Of a DNA stretch of 64,000 nt, positions 22,765 through 34,248 are shown piece after piece. The notes beneath the pieces were generated by a model. The model made no database searches. It saw only the letters and a list, made by a program, of their open reading frames with translations, and had not been told where the DNA came from. Numbering within the stretch: position 1 is the first letter of the stretch; each line of letters begins with the position of its first letter. This stretch comes from Clavelina lepadiformis (lineage: Eukaryota > Chordata > Ascidiacea > Aplousobranchia > Clavelinidae): the NCBI RefSeq assembly GCF_947623445.1, contig NC_135245.1:17863501-17927500 (forward strand). The letters run 5' to 3'. A program made the translations under genes and the position numbers.

Positions 22765-23066
22765 ACATATAAGTAAACACGCCATAAAACGTTACGAAGT
22801 ATTGAAGAAACGCTCGGTTAGTTATTTTGCGATTAAGAAATATCTGCCGTCTCTGTTCGCTTTGTGCACACCTGTTAAAGTAACGAAATACCACGAATTA
22901 AATGAAAATACATCTGTTCAGAATCCTTTTATGTAACGAAGGCAAATAGTCGCCCTTAAAAATAGCTTTAAACCATTTTTACTTTGACATAAGTCTATAA
23001 AACATTCAAATGTTGTAACCGAATCAAGGCGATTGTGTGACGCTTGGATATAGACCAAAACTGGAC
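22765..23066 (+). promoter_or_regulatory. LU-type promoter block, copy 1 (upstream of orphan exon)
   Basis: Resembles the upstream regions of LU genes C and D. Shared landmarks are AAACACGCC, GGTTAGT, ACATCTGTTC, CTTAAAAATAGCTTTAAACC, AAGGCGATTGTGTGACG and AGACCAAAACT immediately before the ATG. Conservation next to the start codon suggests core promoter and 5' leader, but no transcription evidence is available. Confidence 0.55.
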
Positions 23067-23124
23067 ATGAAACAGTTTTCAGCTGTGTTTTTCTGTCTGA
23101 TGTTTGGGATATTTGTTACTAAAG
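23067..23124 (+). other. Orphan LU signal-peptide exon (alternative first exon or dead gene)
   Basis: A 58-nt exon with ATG, a hydrophobic leader (MKQFSAVFFCLMFGIFV) and a GT donor, phase 1. It closely matches exon 1 of LU genes C and D. Similarity continues about 50 bp into the intron and then stops; no LU-domain exon follows before gene C. It could splice to gene C exon 2 at 24330 without frameshift, which would make it an alternative first exon. Otherwise it is a truncated duplicate. Confidence 0.6.
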
Positions 23125-23564
23125 GTAATTAAAATCTAGTTTAATGTGGATAGTATACGTAGTATATTGGCAATTTAGTATGTTGTGGTTTTGTTCTTTA
23201 TCATGTTGTATTGAATTACTACGTGCGTAGATTGTGAAAGTAATGTTTTATTTCCAACAACAATCAAATAGCTTGAAAACAAACGAACAGGACACGCTTC
23301 TGGAAATTAAACTACCATTCCACAAAACTAGTTTGCTTATCATGGCGTGCAGCAATTGCAGACAAGTTTATCATCATTTATACCTAATTTGTGAGCCCAC
23401 ACGTTATAATATATAGTCTCATGCACTTCACCCAGTCCTCTTCACTTAACTGTTCGTAAAATGTTTTCCGCATATCTTGCAAATATTGGACAATTCAAAT
23501 ATGGCTGATTCACATGATTTATTGAACCGCAAGACGCGTTTTAGAGTAACTTTACCAAATATTT

Positions 23565-26507
23565 CACCTAACAAGATTCAATCAAACTAAAACGGATCCG
23601 ACCACTTCATAAACTACAATGAAAACGTATATAGTCACAAAATACTCATTAAGTCTTGTACGCAGAAAATGAAACCATTCAAACTGCCAAAACAGGTCAA
23701 AATCTGGTGTTCTTGCTCAAAAGTCATGGAGCAGCACTCACTGATTCAATTAACCCCGCTCTCCCCTAAATAAACACGCCATGAAATATTACAAAGTTTA
23801 ATGAAAAAAGCTTGGTTAGTGGTTTTACGACGACAGCAAACATCAACTGTCTCCGTTAGTTTTATGCACATACGGTAAGTGAAGGAAATGCCGAATCGAG
23901 TAATATTACATCTGTTCGAAATTTTATTTTCCTATCTTAAAGCACAAAGCACAAGCTTATATTAAAAATTTAAATTTACTATTATCGTTTTCGCATGTAG
24001 CTGGAATTCTTTTATGTGACAAAGGTGACAGTCGCTCTTAAAAATAGCTTTAAACCTTTTTTTACTTTCGCGTAAATCTACATAGTATCTGTACTATATA
24101 TGTCTTATATGATATCACAGTGTTGCGACCGTTATAAGGCGATTGTGTGACGTTTGGATAGACCAAAACTAGACATGGAAAAATTTTCAGCTGCGTTCAC
24201 ATGTCTGATTTTTGGGATATTTGTTACTAAAGGTAATTAAAATTTAGTTTAATGTGGATAATATACGTAGCATATTGGCAATTTAATATATAGGTTAGAA
24301 AAAACAAAATTTTACAAGATATTTTACAGTTGCTTCAATAGACTGTTATCATTGCACAAACTCGTTTCTGAACGACTGCAAAGGAGTCACAGAAGAATTT
24401 TTAAAAACTTGTCCCGTCGGTTACGATTATTGCTTGACGCGTTACCGTAAAGGTACTTTGCATGATTAAAACAGAATTCTTGAATTATTGGTTTTAATAA
24501 AACTTTATTTTATTATCATTTGTTTGTAAAACATTTTAACTTATGCTTTTGAACACGGTGTATAGACGCAATCCTGAAGGATGATGTTCAACGTGGATGT
24601 TCAACGGCGGCTGTCAATGCTTGCACCCAGGAACAAGGATATACTGTTTGTTATAAAACCTGCAGCACAGGTAATATACTTATTTGGTAATTTCAAGTAT
24701 TTCTGATTTTTTTAAAAGTTTGTTTTACCAAATTTATGTTCCATGAAGATCGGTCAGAGCAATTTACTTTTGTTGATAAGTTAGTTAAAGTTTTGAAATG
24801 TTAGCTCAAATTTCGCTGCTGTACCACAGACAACTGCAATGACGAGGAAATCGTTTTCCCGTCACAAACTACGACCACAAAACCTGCCTGTATGTATTTA
24901 AACTAATGCTAGTTAGAGGTGAAGGTTTATGAAGATGTGAAAGAGTATTTAACAAAATTAGATTATTGCCTAATATAGCTTATCTCTTCAAAAGCTCAAG
25001 CAGTGAAATGCTTCCAATGTGGATACCAAACTATAAACGGAGTTGGCGTCGGTGATGATGATTGCAAACGACCATCTGCGAACAACTTGTCACTTACAAG
25101 TTGCTACGGTGGAAGCATGCATTGCCTAACATCAACCTTGGGTCATTTTGGTTTCATATGTTTAATAAACTTGTGTTTTTTTCACGCATTATATTTTCAC
25201 TTTAAACATTTTATGATTTGCTTTTAGTTGGTTACGATTACAGCGGCAACAAAACAACAGGAATAAGTCGACGTTGTTCAGACACTCCAACGGATTATAA
25301 TTGCTATAGCTATTTCGGCTATATTGGTTGTACTTCCACTTGCAACAACGGTACGTGATATAACTTAAAACTTGTTAAACATAAGAAAAAATATTTATGC
25401 TGTTGCTATAATAAACTACCGTATATCGTTGTTAATAGTTTTGCAATCTAACTTTATCTTATAACCGTTTCCTTAATTGGATGGATGCAACATTTTAGAC
25501 GGTTGTAACGACGACAGCGTAGAAGACCATCAATCCCAATCGGCTTCAGGTGAACAGGCAATACAAAGTACCGTAAATTATGAAATAAGTAGTGAAAAAA
25601 TCGATTTAAATCGATAAAACTTTGTTTAAACAGAAAGAATAAAGTGTTATCAATGCGCATATTCCTCGGATTCTGGAGAAAATGGTTGTAACAATCTGTC
25701 CAATATCTCAAGCAAATATCTCAATAAGTGTCCTGCAGGCCACAAATATTGTGATACTTGGAATATAAGTAAGTAAATTTACTTAAAATTTCAGTCATTA
25801 AATAGCACTAGCACAAGAATTATACTGAACAATTCCAGATAGAACAAGGCATGTTAATTATTGCAGCTTCCGCAAGGAACCAAACTGTCATAAGTCGCGG
25901 CTGTTCTGTGGAGGATCGAGATTTTTGTTTTATTTTAGGAGGAGACAGTGCGTGTATTTCAACTTGTGATACTGGTAAATCAGAATTTTTTCGTTTACAA
26001 AACGTTAAATATAATTTAAATGGTTTTAAATTTCATACAAAAACTGAACAATCTTTATTAAATAAATATATCCACGTTTTAGAATTGTGTGAGTTAATCT
26101 TACTGCTTTTACAGATGGCTGCAACAGTGGTGATACCATCAGGAGCGGCATTATGGCTTGCATAACTGCAACAATTGTATTTTTGCTTAACGTATAAGTG
26201 TCACCAAATTTCACGTTTGAAAATTGTTTGTATATTAACCACGCTGACAGGCGTGTTAATGTAGCACTGCACATTGAGACGTTTTTAGTTGTATAGTTAG
26301 ATGTATATTCCACGATGTATTTCCAGATTTTTATTAAGATGTATTTCACCCGTATTGTTGTGGCCATAATATGTCACTGCGTGTTTATGTAGTATTAGTA
26401 ATTCATCGATATGTCACTTGTTACTCTTTTTATTGTTAGTAAGTTTTCTACACACGTACACGGTTTACGCTTTACCCACAACTCCCCCCGCGGTATGTTA
26501 CGCTGCC
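23565..26507 (+). repeat. Segmental duplication, left copy (carries LU gene C)
   Basis: Collinear with 28203-31266. It starts at CTAACAAGATTCAATCAAAC, about 600 bp before gene C, and ends at CCACAACTCCCCCCG-GGTATGTTACGCTGCC, about 300 bp after the stop. It includes promoter, all ten exons, introns and 3' flank. Confidence 0.85.
24175..26197 (+). CDS. LU gene C: secreted GPI-type protein with three LU domains
   Basis: Ten exons, 327 residues: 24175-24232, 24330-24452, 24566-24670, 24830-24889, 25004-25141, 25228-25350, 25499-25549, 25634-25768, 25867-25974, 26115-26197. Exon 1 is the signal peptide. LU1 uses exons 2-3, LU2 exons 5-6 and LU3 exons 8-9, each with ten cysteines and a closing DNCN or DGCN at the start of the next exon. 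Linkers are Thr-rich (QTTTTKP) or acidic/Ser-rich. The last exon ends in a hydrophobic tail (CITATIVFLLNV) of GPI-signal type. All introns are phase 1. Exon 5 uses the AG at 25002-25003, chosen because only this keeps phase and matches gene D; its donor (GTCATT) is weak. Near twin of gene D. LU1 differs strongly between the two while LU3 is almost identical. Confidence 0.83.
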
Positions 26508-26584
26508 AGCGCTCGAACCACAGATAGAACAGATCCGACATAAAAAAATTCCTCACTGTGTGACAGGAAGCAACGCCTTGAATC

Positions 26585-26830
26585 TATACGTATACGTAAA
26601 CACCCCATAAAATATTACCAAGTATTAAACAAAAGCTTGGTTGGATATTTTGCGATCAGCAAACATCTGCTGTATCCGTTCGCTGTCTGTACATGCAATA
26701 AATGAACGGAATGTCGCAAACTACGTCACAATACCTTTGTTCAGAATTCTTTCATGTAAGGAAGACGGTCTTAAAGATAATTTTATATCTTTTTTATTTT
26801 CACTTAGGCCTAAATCTGTTAGCAACTATT
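26585..26830 (+). promoter_or_regulatory. LU-type promoter block, truncated copy
   Basis: Contains the ordered landmarks of the LU promoter block (AAACACCCCATAAAATATTAC, GCTTGGTTGG, CAGCAAACATCTGC, TTGTTCAGAATTCTTTCATGTA), but similarity ends before the AAGGCGATTGTGTGACG element, and no signal-peptide exon follows. It is a relic of another duplicated LU gene 5' end. Confidence 0.5.
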
Positions 26831-26834
26831 CGTT

Positions 26835-27890
26835 ACTACCAATTCATGACGTAATTTTCGTCATGGAAATATGGAATATTCTGATTACGTAAAGCAACTA
26901 ACTTCTATTATTGCGCAATATGTATCGCTCATGATGGCCGACACGTGACGCACAAATCTTTTTTAAATTTTCCAATTTGCGAAAGTTATTCGTCACCAGA
27001 GGAGTTCATTTTGTTAAATCTTACAAGTCAGCAAGAAACCTTACGTTCGAAATTCATTGAAACCAACCGCAACTTTACTATCGAGTTACAGATAGTGCAA
27101 CGTGTACATCTTCCTCCAGTTAACTCCTTGACACCAGAATCCATCTCACAAGACGTCTAAACTCAAACAAGATACGCGAGACACCTTTACCAGCTTACCA
27201 TGTTACAGCAATCACAGCTCAATGGCATATAGCCCACAGTATATTGCGGTTAACTTTGCCAGCATCTCAAACATAAAGTTTTGAATGCACCTTCTGAACA
27301 TTCAAGCTCAATTCTTTATCGGCGTTTTCTCTTCAGTTCACAAACCTTTGCAGTGATATGGGGATTCATCAACAACATCCATCTTCTCCTCTCCAGTCAG
27401 ACACATTGAAACCATGCGAAAAGTTTCATATTTGGTAAAATAACCGCCGATATTCTGCCAACCACCGTCTTATTCATAAAGTCTTTCCTTTTATGAAGAA
27501 GACGAAGATACTGTGAGCCGCCACCTCGTCCAGGAAATCAACACATGTCGTTGATAGCATTTGCTGATCGTTGTCACAACCGGTCCCCACCGAGCACCTT
27601 ATAACCCCAACAAACGGAAAATTTTCATCAGGCGCTTGCTGTTTCAATGAAACATTTTCCTGATAATATGATAATAATATATAATAATATCCTGATTATA
27701 TTCCTGATATTTCCTGCTAATTTTCCTGCGTACTAATTATAATTTTTGTTTGCATGACGTAATTTCATAAAAAACATTACCACAATGTTTATTTTTGCAT
27801 CTTAGTTTTAACCAATCATACTTGTGCGTGTTTACCAAAATGATTCCTTTTGAAATGCATTCGTGTGTCGCATGTTCTGGTCACACGTTT
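26835..27890. other. Intergenic, nothing recognised
   Basis: Spacer between the truncated promoter copy and the LU pseudogene. It contains a short AT-rich low-complexity run of TGATAATAT-type repeats near 27660-27720. No gene was recognised. Confidence 0.4.
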
Positions 27891-27894
27891 TAAA

Positions 27895-28190
27895 CATTAT
27901 CCGAACATCAACCTATGGTCATTTTTGTTTCATATTTTATTGATACGTTACTTTTGTCACTAATTTTACTATCGTTTTAAACATTTCATGTTCTGCTTTT
28001 AGTTGGTTACGATTTAAAAGAAAACATGGCATAATAATAAATGGAATCTGCACTGACACTCCAACGGATCATAACTGCTTCGGCTATTTGGGTTCTATTA
28101 TATTTGTACTTCCACTTGTAACAGCGGTATGTGATATAACTTAAAACTTGTTCAACATAAGATAAAATATTTATGCTGTTGCTAGTAACC
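27895..28190 (+). pseudogene. LU-domain pseudogene fragment (LU2 second half)
   Basis: Begins with the end of an exon-5-like sequence (ACATCAACCTATG-GTCATT donor region), followed by the conserved intron and an exon-6-like sequence from about 28004. The latter retains ACTCCAACGGAT, TAACTGCT and CTTCCACTTGTAACAGCG-GTATGT. The reading frame is destroyed: an in-frame stop follows shortly after GTTGGTTACGAT, and there are indels. No other exons of this copy remain. It abuts the left end of the segment carrying gene D. Confidence 0.75.
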
Positions 28191-28202
28191 TACTGTATAT
28201 CT

Positions 28203-31200
28203 CATCTTAACAAGATTCAATCAAACTAAAACGGATCCGACCACTTCATAAACTACAATAAAAACTTATAGTCACAATTTATTTGTTAAGTCTTATATTC
28301 AGAAAAAGAAATAATGAAACTGCCAAACAGGTCAAAATCTGGTGTGCTTGTTCATAAGCATTCTTAAACCTTTTGGATCTGGTTCTTTTTTGCGCTGCTT
28401 CAAAGTTCGGCAAGATAAGGAAAGACACTACGTATGGTAAATCACGTGCAATATTCTCGGGGCACCACTCACTAATTCAACCGACCCCGCTCTCCCCTAA
28501 ACAAACACGCTTTTTAATATTACAAAGTTTGATGAAGAAGGTTTGGTTAGTAGTTTTACGACGACAGCAAACATCATCTGTCTCTGTTGGTTTTATGCAC
28601 ATACGGTAAGTGAACGAAATGCCGAACCGAGTAACAACATTACATCTGTTCCAAATTTTATTTCCTTGTTGTAAAGTACAAAGCATAAGCTTATATTAAA
28701 AATTTAATTTTACTTTTACCGTTTTCGCATGTAGCTGGAATTCTTTTATGTGACAAAGGTGACAGTCGCTCTTAAAAATAGCTTTAAACCTTTTTTTACT
28801 TTCAAGTAAATCTACATACTATCTATACTATGATATCACAATGTTGTGACCGTTATAAGGCGATTGTGTGACGCTTGGATATAGACCAAAACTGGACATG
28901 GAAAAATTTTCAGCTGCGTTCACATGTCTGATGTTTGGGATATTTGTTACTAAAGGTATTCAAAATTAAGTTTAATGGTGTTAGTATTTTCAATATATAC
29001 TGGCAACTTATTAGGTTACATCAAACAGAACGTAACAAAGTGTTTTACAGTTGCTTCAATAGAGTGCTACGATTGTGGATACCGATTCACGAACGGTTGT
29101 GAAGGAGGAAACATCACAGAAGAATTTTTAAAATCTTGTCCCGTCGGTTACGATTACTGCGTAACTCGTTATTTAAAAGGTTGTCTGCATCACAGAAATG
29201 AAATTCTTCAATTGATGGTTTTAATAAAATCCTATTTTAATTCTATTTTAGTAAGGTTTGTTTGTAAAACACTTTAAGATGTACTTTTGAACATGGTGTG
29301 TAGGAACAAATTGGCTCATAGGACGTGGGTGTTCAACGGCGGCTGTCAATACTTGCATCCAGGAACAAGGATCTACTTTTTGTTATAAAGCCTGCAGCAC
29401 AGGTAATATACTTATTTGGTAATTTCAAGTATTTCTGAATTTTTTAAAAGTTTGTTTTACAAAATTTATGTCCGATAAAATCGTTCAGAGCAATTTACTT
29501 TTTTTAATAAGTTAGTTAAAGTTTTCCACTGTTTGCTCCAATTTCGCTGCTATACCTCAGACAACTGCAATGACGACAAACTCCCCCTCCAACCACAAAC
29601 TACGACCACAAAACCCGCCTGTATGTATTTAAACTGATGCTATTAAGAGATGAAGGTGTATGTAGATGTGAAAGAGTATATAACAAAATTAGATTATTGC
29701 CTAATATAGCTTATCTCTTTAAAAGCACAGCCAGCGAAGTGTTACCAATGTAGATACCAAACTATAGACGGAATTAGCGTCGGTGATGATGATTGCAAAC
29801 GACCATCTGCGAACAACTTGTCACTTACAAGTTGCGACAATGGAAGGATACATTGCCTAACATCAACCTATGGTCATTTTTCGTTCATATTTTAGTAATA
29901 CGTTACTTTTATCACGAATTATACAGTCGTTTTAATGATTCAGTTAGTTAATTGGTTTTAGTTGGTTACAATTTCGACGGAAACAAAACAACAGGAATAA
30001 GTCGAGCCTGTACAGACACTTCAAGGAGTTATAATTGCTACAGCTATCTGGGTTCTATCGGATGTACTTCCACTTGCAACAGCGGTATATGATATATCTA
30101 ACTTGTTAAATTAATTTAGAAACTTGTTCAACATAAGATAAAAAAAACTTATGCTGTTACTAGTAAACTACTATATATCGTTGTTAACGGTTTTGCAATA
30201 TAACTTTATCTAATAACCGTTTCTTTGGATGGATGCAACATTTTAGATGGTTGTAACGATGACAGCGTAGAAGACCATCAATCTCAATTGGCTTCAGGTG
30301 AACACGCAATACAAAGTACCGTAAAATTATAAAATAAGTAGTGAAAAAAAAAACGATTTAAATCGATAAAACTTTGTTTAAACAGAAAGAATAAAGTGTT
30401 ATCAGTGCGCGTATTCTTCGGATTCTGGAGAAAATGGTTGTAACAATCTGTCCAATATCTCAAGCAAATATCTCAATAATTGTCCTGCAGGCCACAAATA
30501 TTGTGATACTTGGAATATAAGTAAGTAAATTTACTTAAAATTTTAGTCATTATATAGCACTAGCACAAGAAGTACTGAACAATTCCAGATAGAACAAGGC
30601 ATGTTAATTATTATCCTTGTGCAGCTTCCGATAGGAACCAAACTGTCATAAGTCGCGGCTGTTCTGTGGAGGATCGAGATTTTTGTTTTATTTTAGGAGA
30701 AGACAGTGCTTGTATTTCAACTTGTGATACTGGTAAATCAGAATTTTTTCGTTTACAAAACGTTAAATATAATTTAAATGATTTTAAATCTCATACAAAA
30801 ACTGAAAAATCTTTATTAAATAAATTTATCCACGTTTTAGAATTGTATGCATAAATCTTATTGCTTTTACAGATGGCTGCAACAGTGGTGATACCATCAG
30901 GAGCGGCATTATGGCTTGCATAACTGCAACAATTGTATTTTTGTTTTACGTATAAGTGTCACCAAATTTCACGTATGGTAATTTTTTGTATATTAACCAT
31001 GCTGACAGGTGTGTTAATGTAGCACTGCACATTGATACGTTTTTAGTTGTATAGTTAGATGTATATTCCACGATGTGTTTTTAGATTAATATTAAGATGT
31101 ATTTCACCCGTATTGTTGTGGCAGTAATGTGTGACTGCGCTTTTATATAGTATTAGTAATTCATCGATATGTCACTTGTGACTCCTTTTATTGTTAGTAA

Positions 31201-31266
31201 GTTTTCTACACACATACACGGCTTACTCCTTTACCCACAACTCCCCCCGAGGTATGTTACGCTGCC
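28203..31266 (+). repeat. Segmental duplication, right copy (carries LU gene D)
   Basis: Second copy of the approximately 3-kb segment at 23565-26507, in the same orientation. Exons 5 to 10 and their introns are far more similar than exons 2-3, so either the 3' half was homogenised later or the 5' half diverged faster. Confidence 0.85.
28898..30955 (+). CDS. LU gene D: secreted GPI-type protein with three LU domains
   Basis: Ten exons, 327 residues: 28898-28955, 29051-29179, 29304-29402, 29561-29620, 29735-29872, 29962-30084, 30247-30297, 30386-30520, 30625-30732, 30873-30955. The architecture equals gene C: signal peptide (MEKFSAAFTCLMFGIFV), three ten-cysteine LU domains with Thr-rich or acidic linkers, and a hydrophobic GPI-type tail. 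LU1 differs from gene C in both length and sequence: exon 2 is 129 versus 123 nt and encodes IECYDCGYRFTNGC, and exon 3 is 99 versus 105 nt. LU3 and the tail are nearly identical. Cysteine spacing is intact and I see no disruptive change. A cell-surface binding role is the family expectation; the ligand is unknown. Confidence 0.83.
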
Positions 31267-33421
31267 CGCAATTTCCAATCTCACAACCTAACGATAATTA
31301 ATTGATTACGCTGTGGTTTGTTGTAGAAGAGTTAATTCAGTCTATGTTTGATTTTAATACAAGAAAGACGTTTGTTTTTATTAAAGGAATGCTCATAAAA
31401 GATAAGCGAGCAGAAACCGGCTAATCGACTAGCTGTAAAAGCGGGGAGTTTCCTGGCCAAGGAAAATCTTGGTTATATAAGTTCTGAAGCAAAATTTACA
31501 ATAAGCTTTAAGACTTTGTTATAGCCTGTATATAATCATTTATCACTTTCTTCGCTGTTGTCATTTCTCGATTAAGTGTTGCTTATTTTAGAAAATTGAA
31601 GCTGGTTGACATAGAAATCGAAATCATCAATAAAAAGCTTGGCAAGCGAACGAGAATTTAGAAAATTCTGGTCCAAATAAACAGAAATAAAACGGCGCAA
31701 GATTAGGACTTTGCATAAATATGGGTGAAAACGTTGTTATTGTTAAAACCGTATGTTTCTACATAACTTCAGCAGTAAATTACCGTAAAAAAATAATGTG
31801 GTCAAAAATTTCATATTTCCTAAGTAGGGGTTTGCCAAGTCTATTAAGTCCAAGAACGTTTAATGAATTACATCTGTCAAACGTCAAAATAATGCTTTAC
31901 ATATTTACATATTACACCTATAAGCCAGTCATATGTTAATATATACATGTTGCTCATTTCAAGTGCCATTTTGAGCTTTACTTACGACTGCTATCTAACC
32001 TTTGACGTAGTTCAAGACTTTTTATCTCTCAGCGCATCAGACGTAGATCATCTTTATGCATGTGTGTTATGGTAAATACAGCTTCTAGCAAAATAGAGCT
32101 CCTCGATGTTCATTGATAATTGATTTAAGATCGCATGAAACGCATTTTCATTAACACCAGAAATTCGATTTGCGAAATATTCAGTGTCATATTATTGCGA
32201 AATGAAACTTCAATCAAGTATTACAGTTCACGAAATGCGTTGACTGTATGCATCTGTTACGTACTTGTTACGTTTATAGCCTGCTATAGTAAACAGTATA
32301 CATATACACTGCATTCGTCTACTTTCGACAGCTTGCAACCAAAATGTAACCTTGGTTGTTAAATTCATAAAATTGGCTAACTCATCACTCTTGCGTTGCA
32401 TTGCATACTGATTATATACATGAGCCTAAGACAATTTTCGTTGCCCGGTTTAACGATACTCATTATAAGTGCCCATGAGTTCACAAAGCAACAATCATGA
32501 TCTATTTGGAGGTCCTGTTCGCTTTGGCAATACCAGTCACATCTCAATGAGGTCTCCATATACGCTCAAGTACAATTTAGCACAATACACTTTACAAATT
32601 CGTAACTGCTCAGCGCCAAGCAAAGGAACTGAGAATTCCGTTTTTAGAGTTGTTGGTATAACCTGATAAGGGAATCGGACATTTGATTCCTTGAAAATTT
32701 CTCTTTCACTTAGGTACCGCGAGTGTTTATAAGTTTCAAAGGGTGCCTAGATAAATGAAGAGAAAAGTCTTGAAAACGGATGGTTTCATAATCTTTAAGT
32801 CATAAACCGGATGCCAAATTTCTTGAAAATAAATATACGACATGCGCTGAAGGTGAAGCCTTTCATTTTATTTATATATTTTATTTATTTTAATTGTTTC
32901 ATTATTTGTCCAACGTTTGAGAATTGTTGTGGGAAATGCGGATAAATTCCCAATAAATAAAAGTCATTTTTTGCTCATTTTTCATGTCCCGAAATGGAAT
33001 GATTTTGCACCATCTTCAAACCAAATGTATATTGATCTAAAGCAGTAAAATACTTTGTATGTTTCTATAAAATAAATGAATTTAACTGTTGAATATACTG
33101 GGCTTAAATATATACAATAGCTGTCAGGATTTAACAGTGTGTTTAACAGAAAAAGATACAAACAATTCTAATTTTTGTGTAGCAAAAATCTAATCAATGC
33201 TTATATACTTCAAACTTTATTTTGTTTGAATGAACCAAATTTCATAAACGTTCATCACACAGAAATTTCAATAACCAGTTTATTATAGATTCAAAGTTAT
33301 ATTATCATGAGCGCAAAAAATTCTTCAGTTTGTTAAAACATTTTCCATGTATTACGATTCAGTTTCCGTCTATAAGTTACATGCAGCCGAATATACAGAT
33401 TTCCATCCAATTTCTTCCTCA
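31267..33421. other. Intergenic, nothing recognised
   Basis: About 2.1 kb of AT-rich sequence after the LU segment. Short ORFs at 31721-31939, 32135-32362 and 32469-32666 lack domain signatures. No RNA gene or repeat was recognised by eye. Confidence 0.45.
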
Positions 33422-34248
33422 TTACGGAGAAGGATACGGAGAAGGATACGGAGAAGAATATGGAGAAGGAACAGGAGAAGGAACAGGAGAAGGAACAGGA
33501 GAAGGAACAGCAGAAGGATAAGGAGAAAGATAAGGATGAGGAGGTCCAAGAAGGTCACTTGTTATCTGTTTGCGGCCGTCGCAAAACAAACAGGTCTTTT
33601 GACAGTTCTCCAGCATGTATTCCATGGTATTACATTCGCCAGAACCTCTAAATGCTTCACATTTGCTTTCGGCGAGTTTATCTTTACAAGTTCCTGGAGC
33701 TGGTGAAAGATTAGAATTATTTGATATCTTCTTGATTAATTTTTATACTTAGCTTATATAAAATACATTTGGTAATTTGTCTTATTTTATGCTCTTTCAA
33801 TTACAGTAAATATACATTAAGTGCTTCTACATATCAATTCTTGTAAAGGAGCATTTTAAGCCTAAAATCCAAATTTCTTTTTAAATTCTTCGATTTAAAA
33901 ATCCTAAATAAACGCCTGCCACAAAGTTTCTAAGAAATAACCTTTTGTTTAAATACCTACTTGGTGTGCATTTAAAACATGAGTACGGGCAAGCTTTCCC
34001 CATCCTTTCGTCTGTCCCACAGTATCCGTTTACTGCCCACACAGGACATCTGATATCCTTGTCGACACAGGTGTTAGCTAATGTTTGATGAACAAAATCG
34101 AGAAAAAACTTTATTTTTGAAGAACCGCACGAAAACGTTCTTCAGATATTTGTTCAATAAATTACTTACGTCCTTCAACTTCTTCTGAGTTTGAAATTTG
34201 CGCGCAGGCAAATGCAAGGAGAACGCCGCAAGCAAACGACAGTTTCAT
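33422..34248 (-). CDS. Secreted two-ShK-domain protein with Pro/Ser-rich repeat tail (157 aa)
   Basis: Three exons on the minus strand: 34248-34170 (signal peptide, MKLSFACGVLLAFACA), 34077-33961 (first ShK domain, NTCVDKD...CPYSCFKC) and 33699-33422 (second ShK domain, PGTCKDK...YMLENCQKTCLFC, then the tail). Both junctions are phase 1. Each ShK domain has the expected six cysteines ending in C-x3-C-x2-C. The tail is a degenerate SPVP/SPYP repeat encoded by a 12-bp minisatellite. ShK modules occur in ion-channel-blocking peptides, and also in many enzymes and matrix or innate-immunity proteins of animals; the role here cannot be read. The Pro-rich tail may be extended or a glycosylated spacer. 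Paralogue of the divergent gene at 36520. Confidence 0.82.

Noticed and set aside
33347-33706. Arg-rich and Gly-Glu-rich plus-strand ORFs
   Set aside because: Shadow frames of the minus-strand ShK gene tail repeat.
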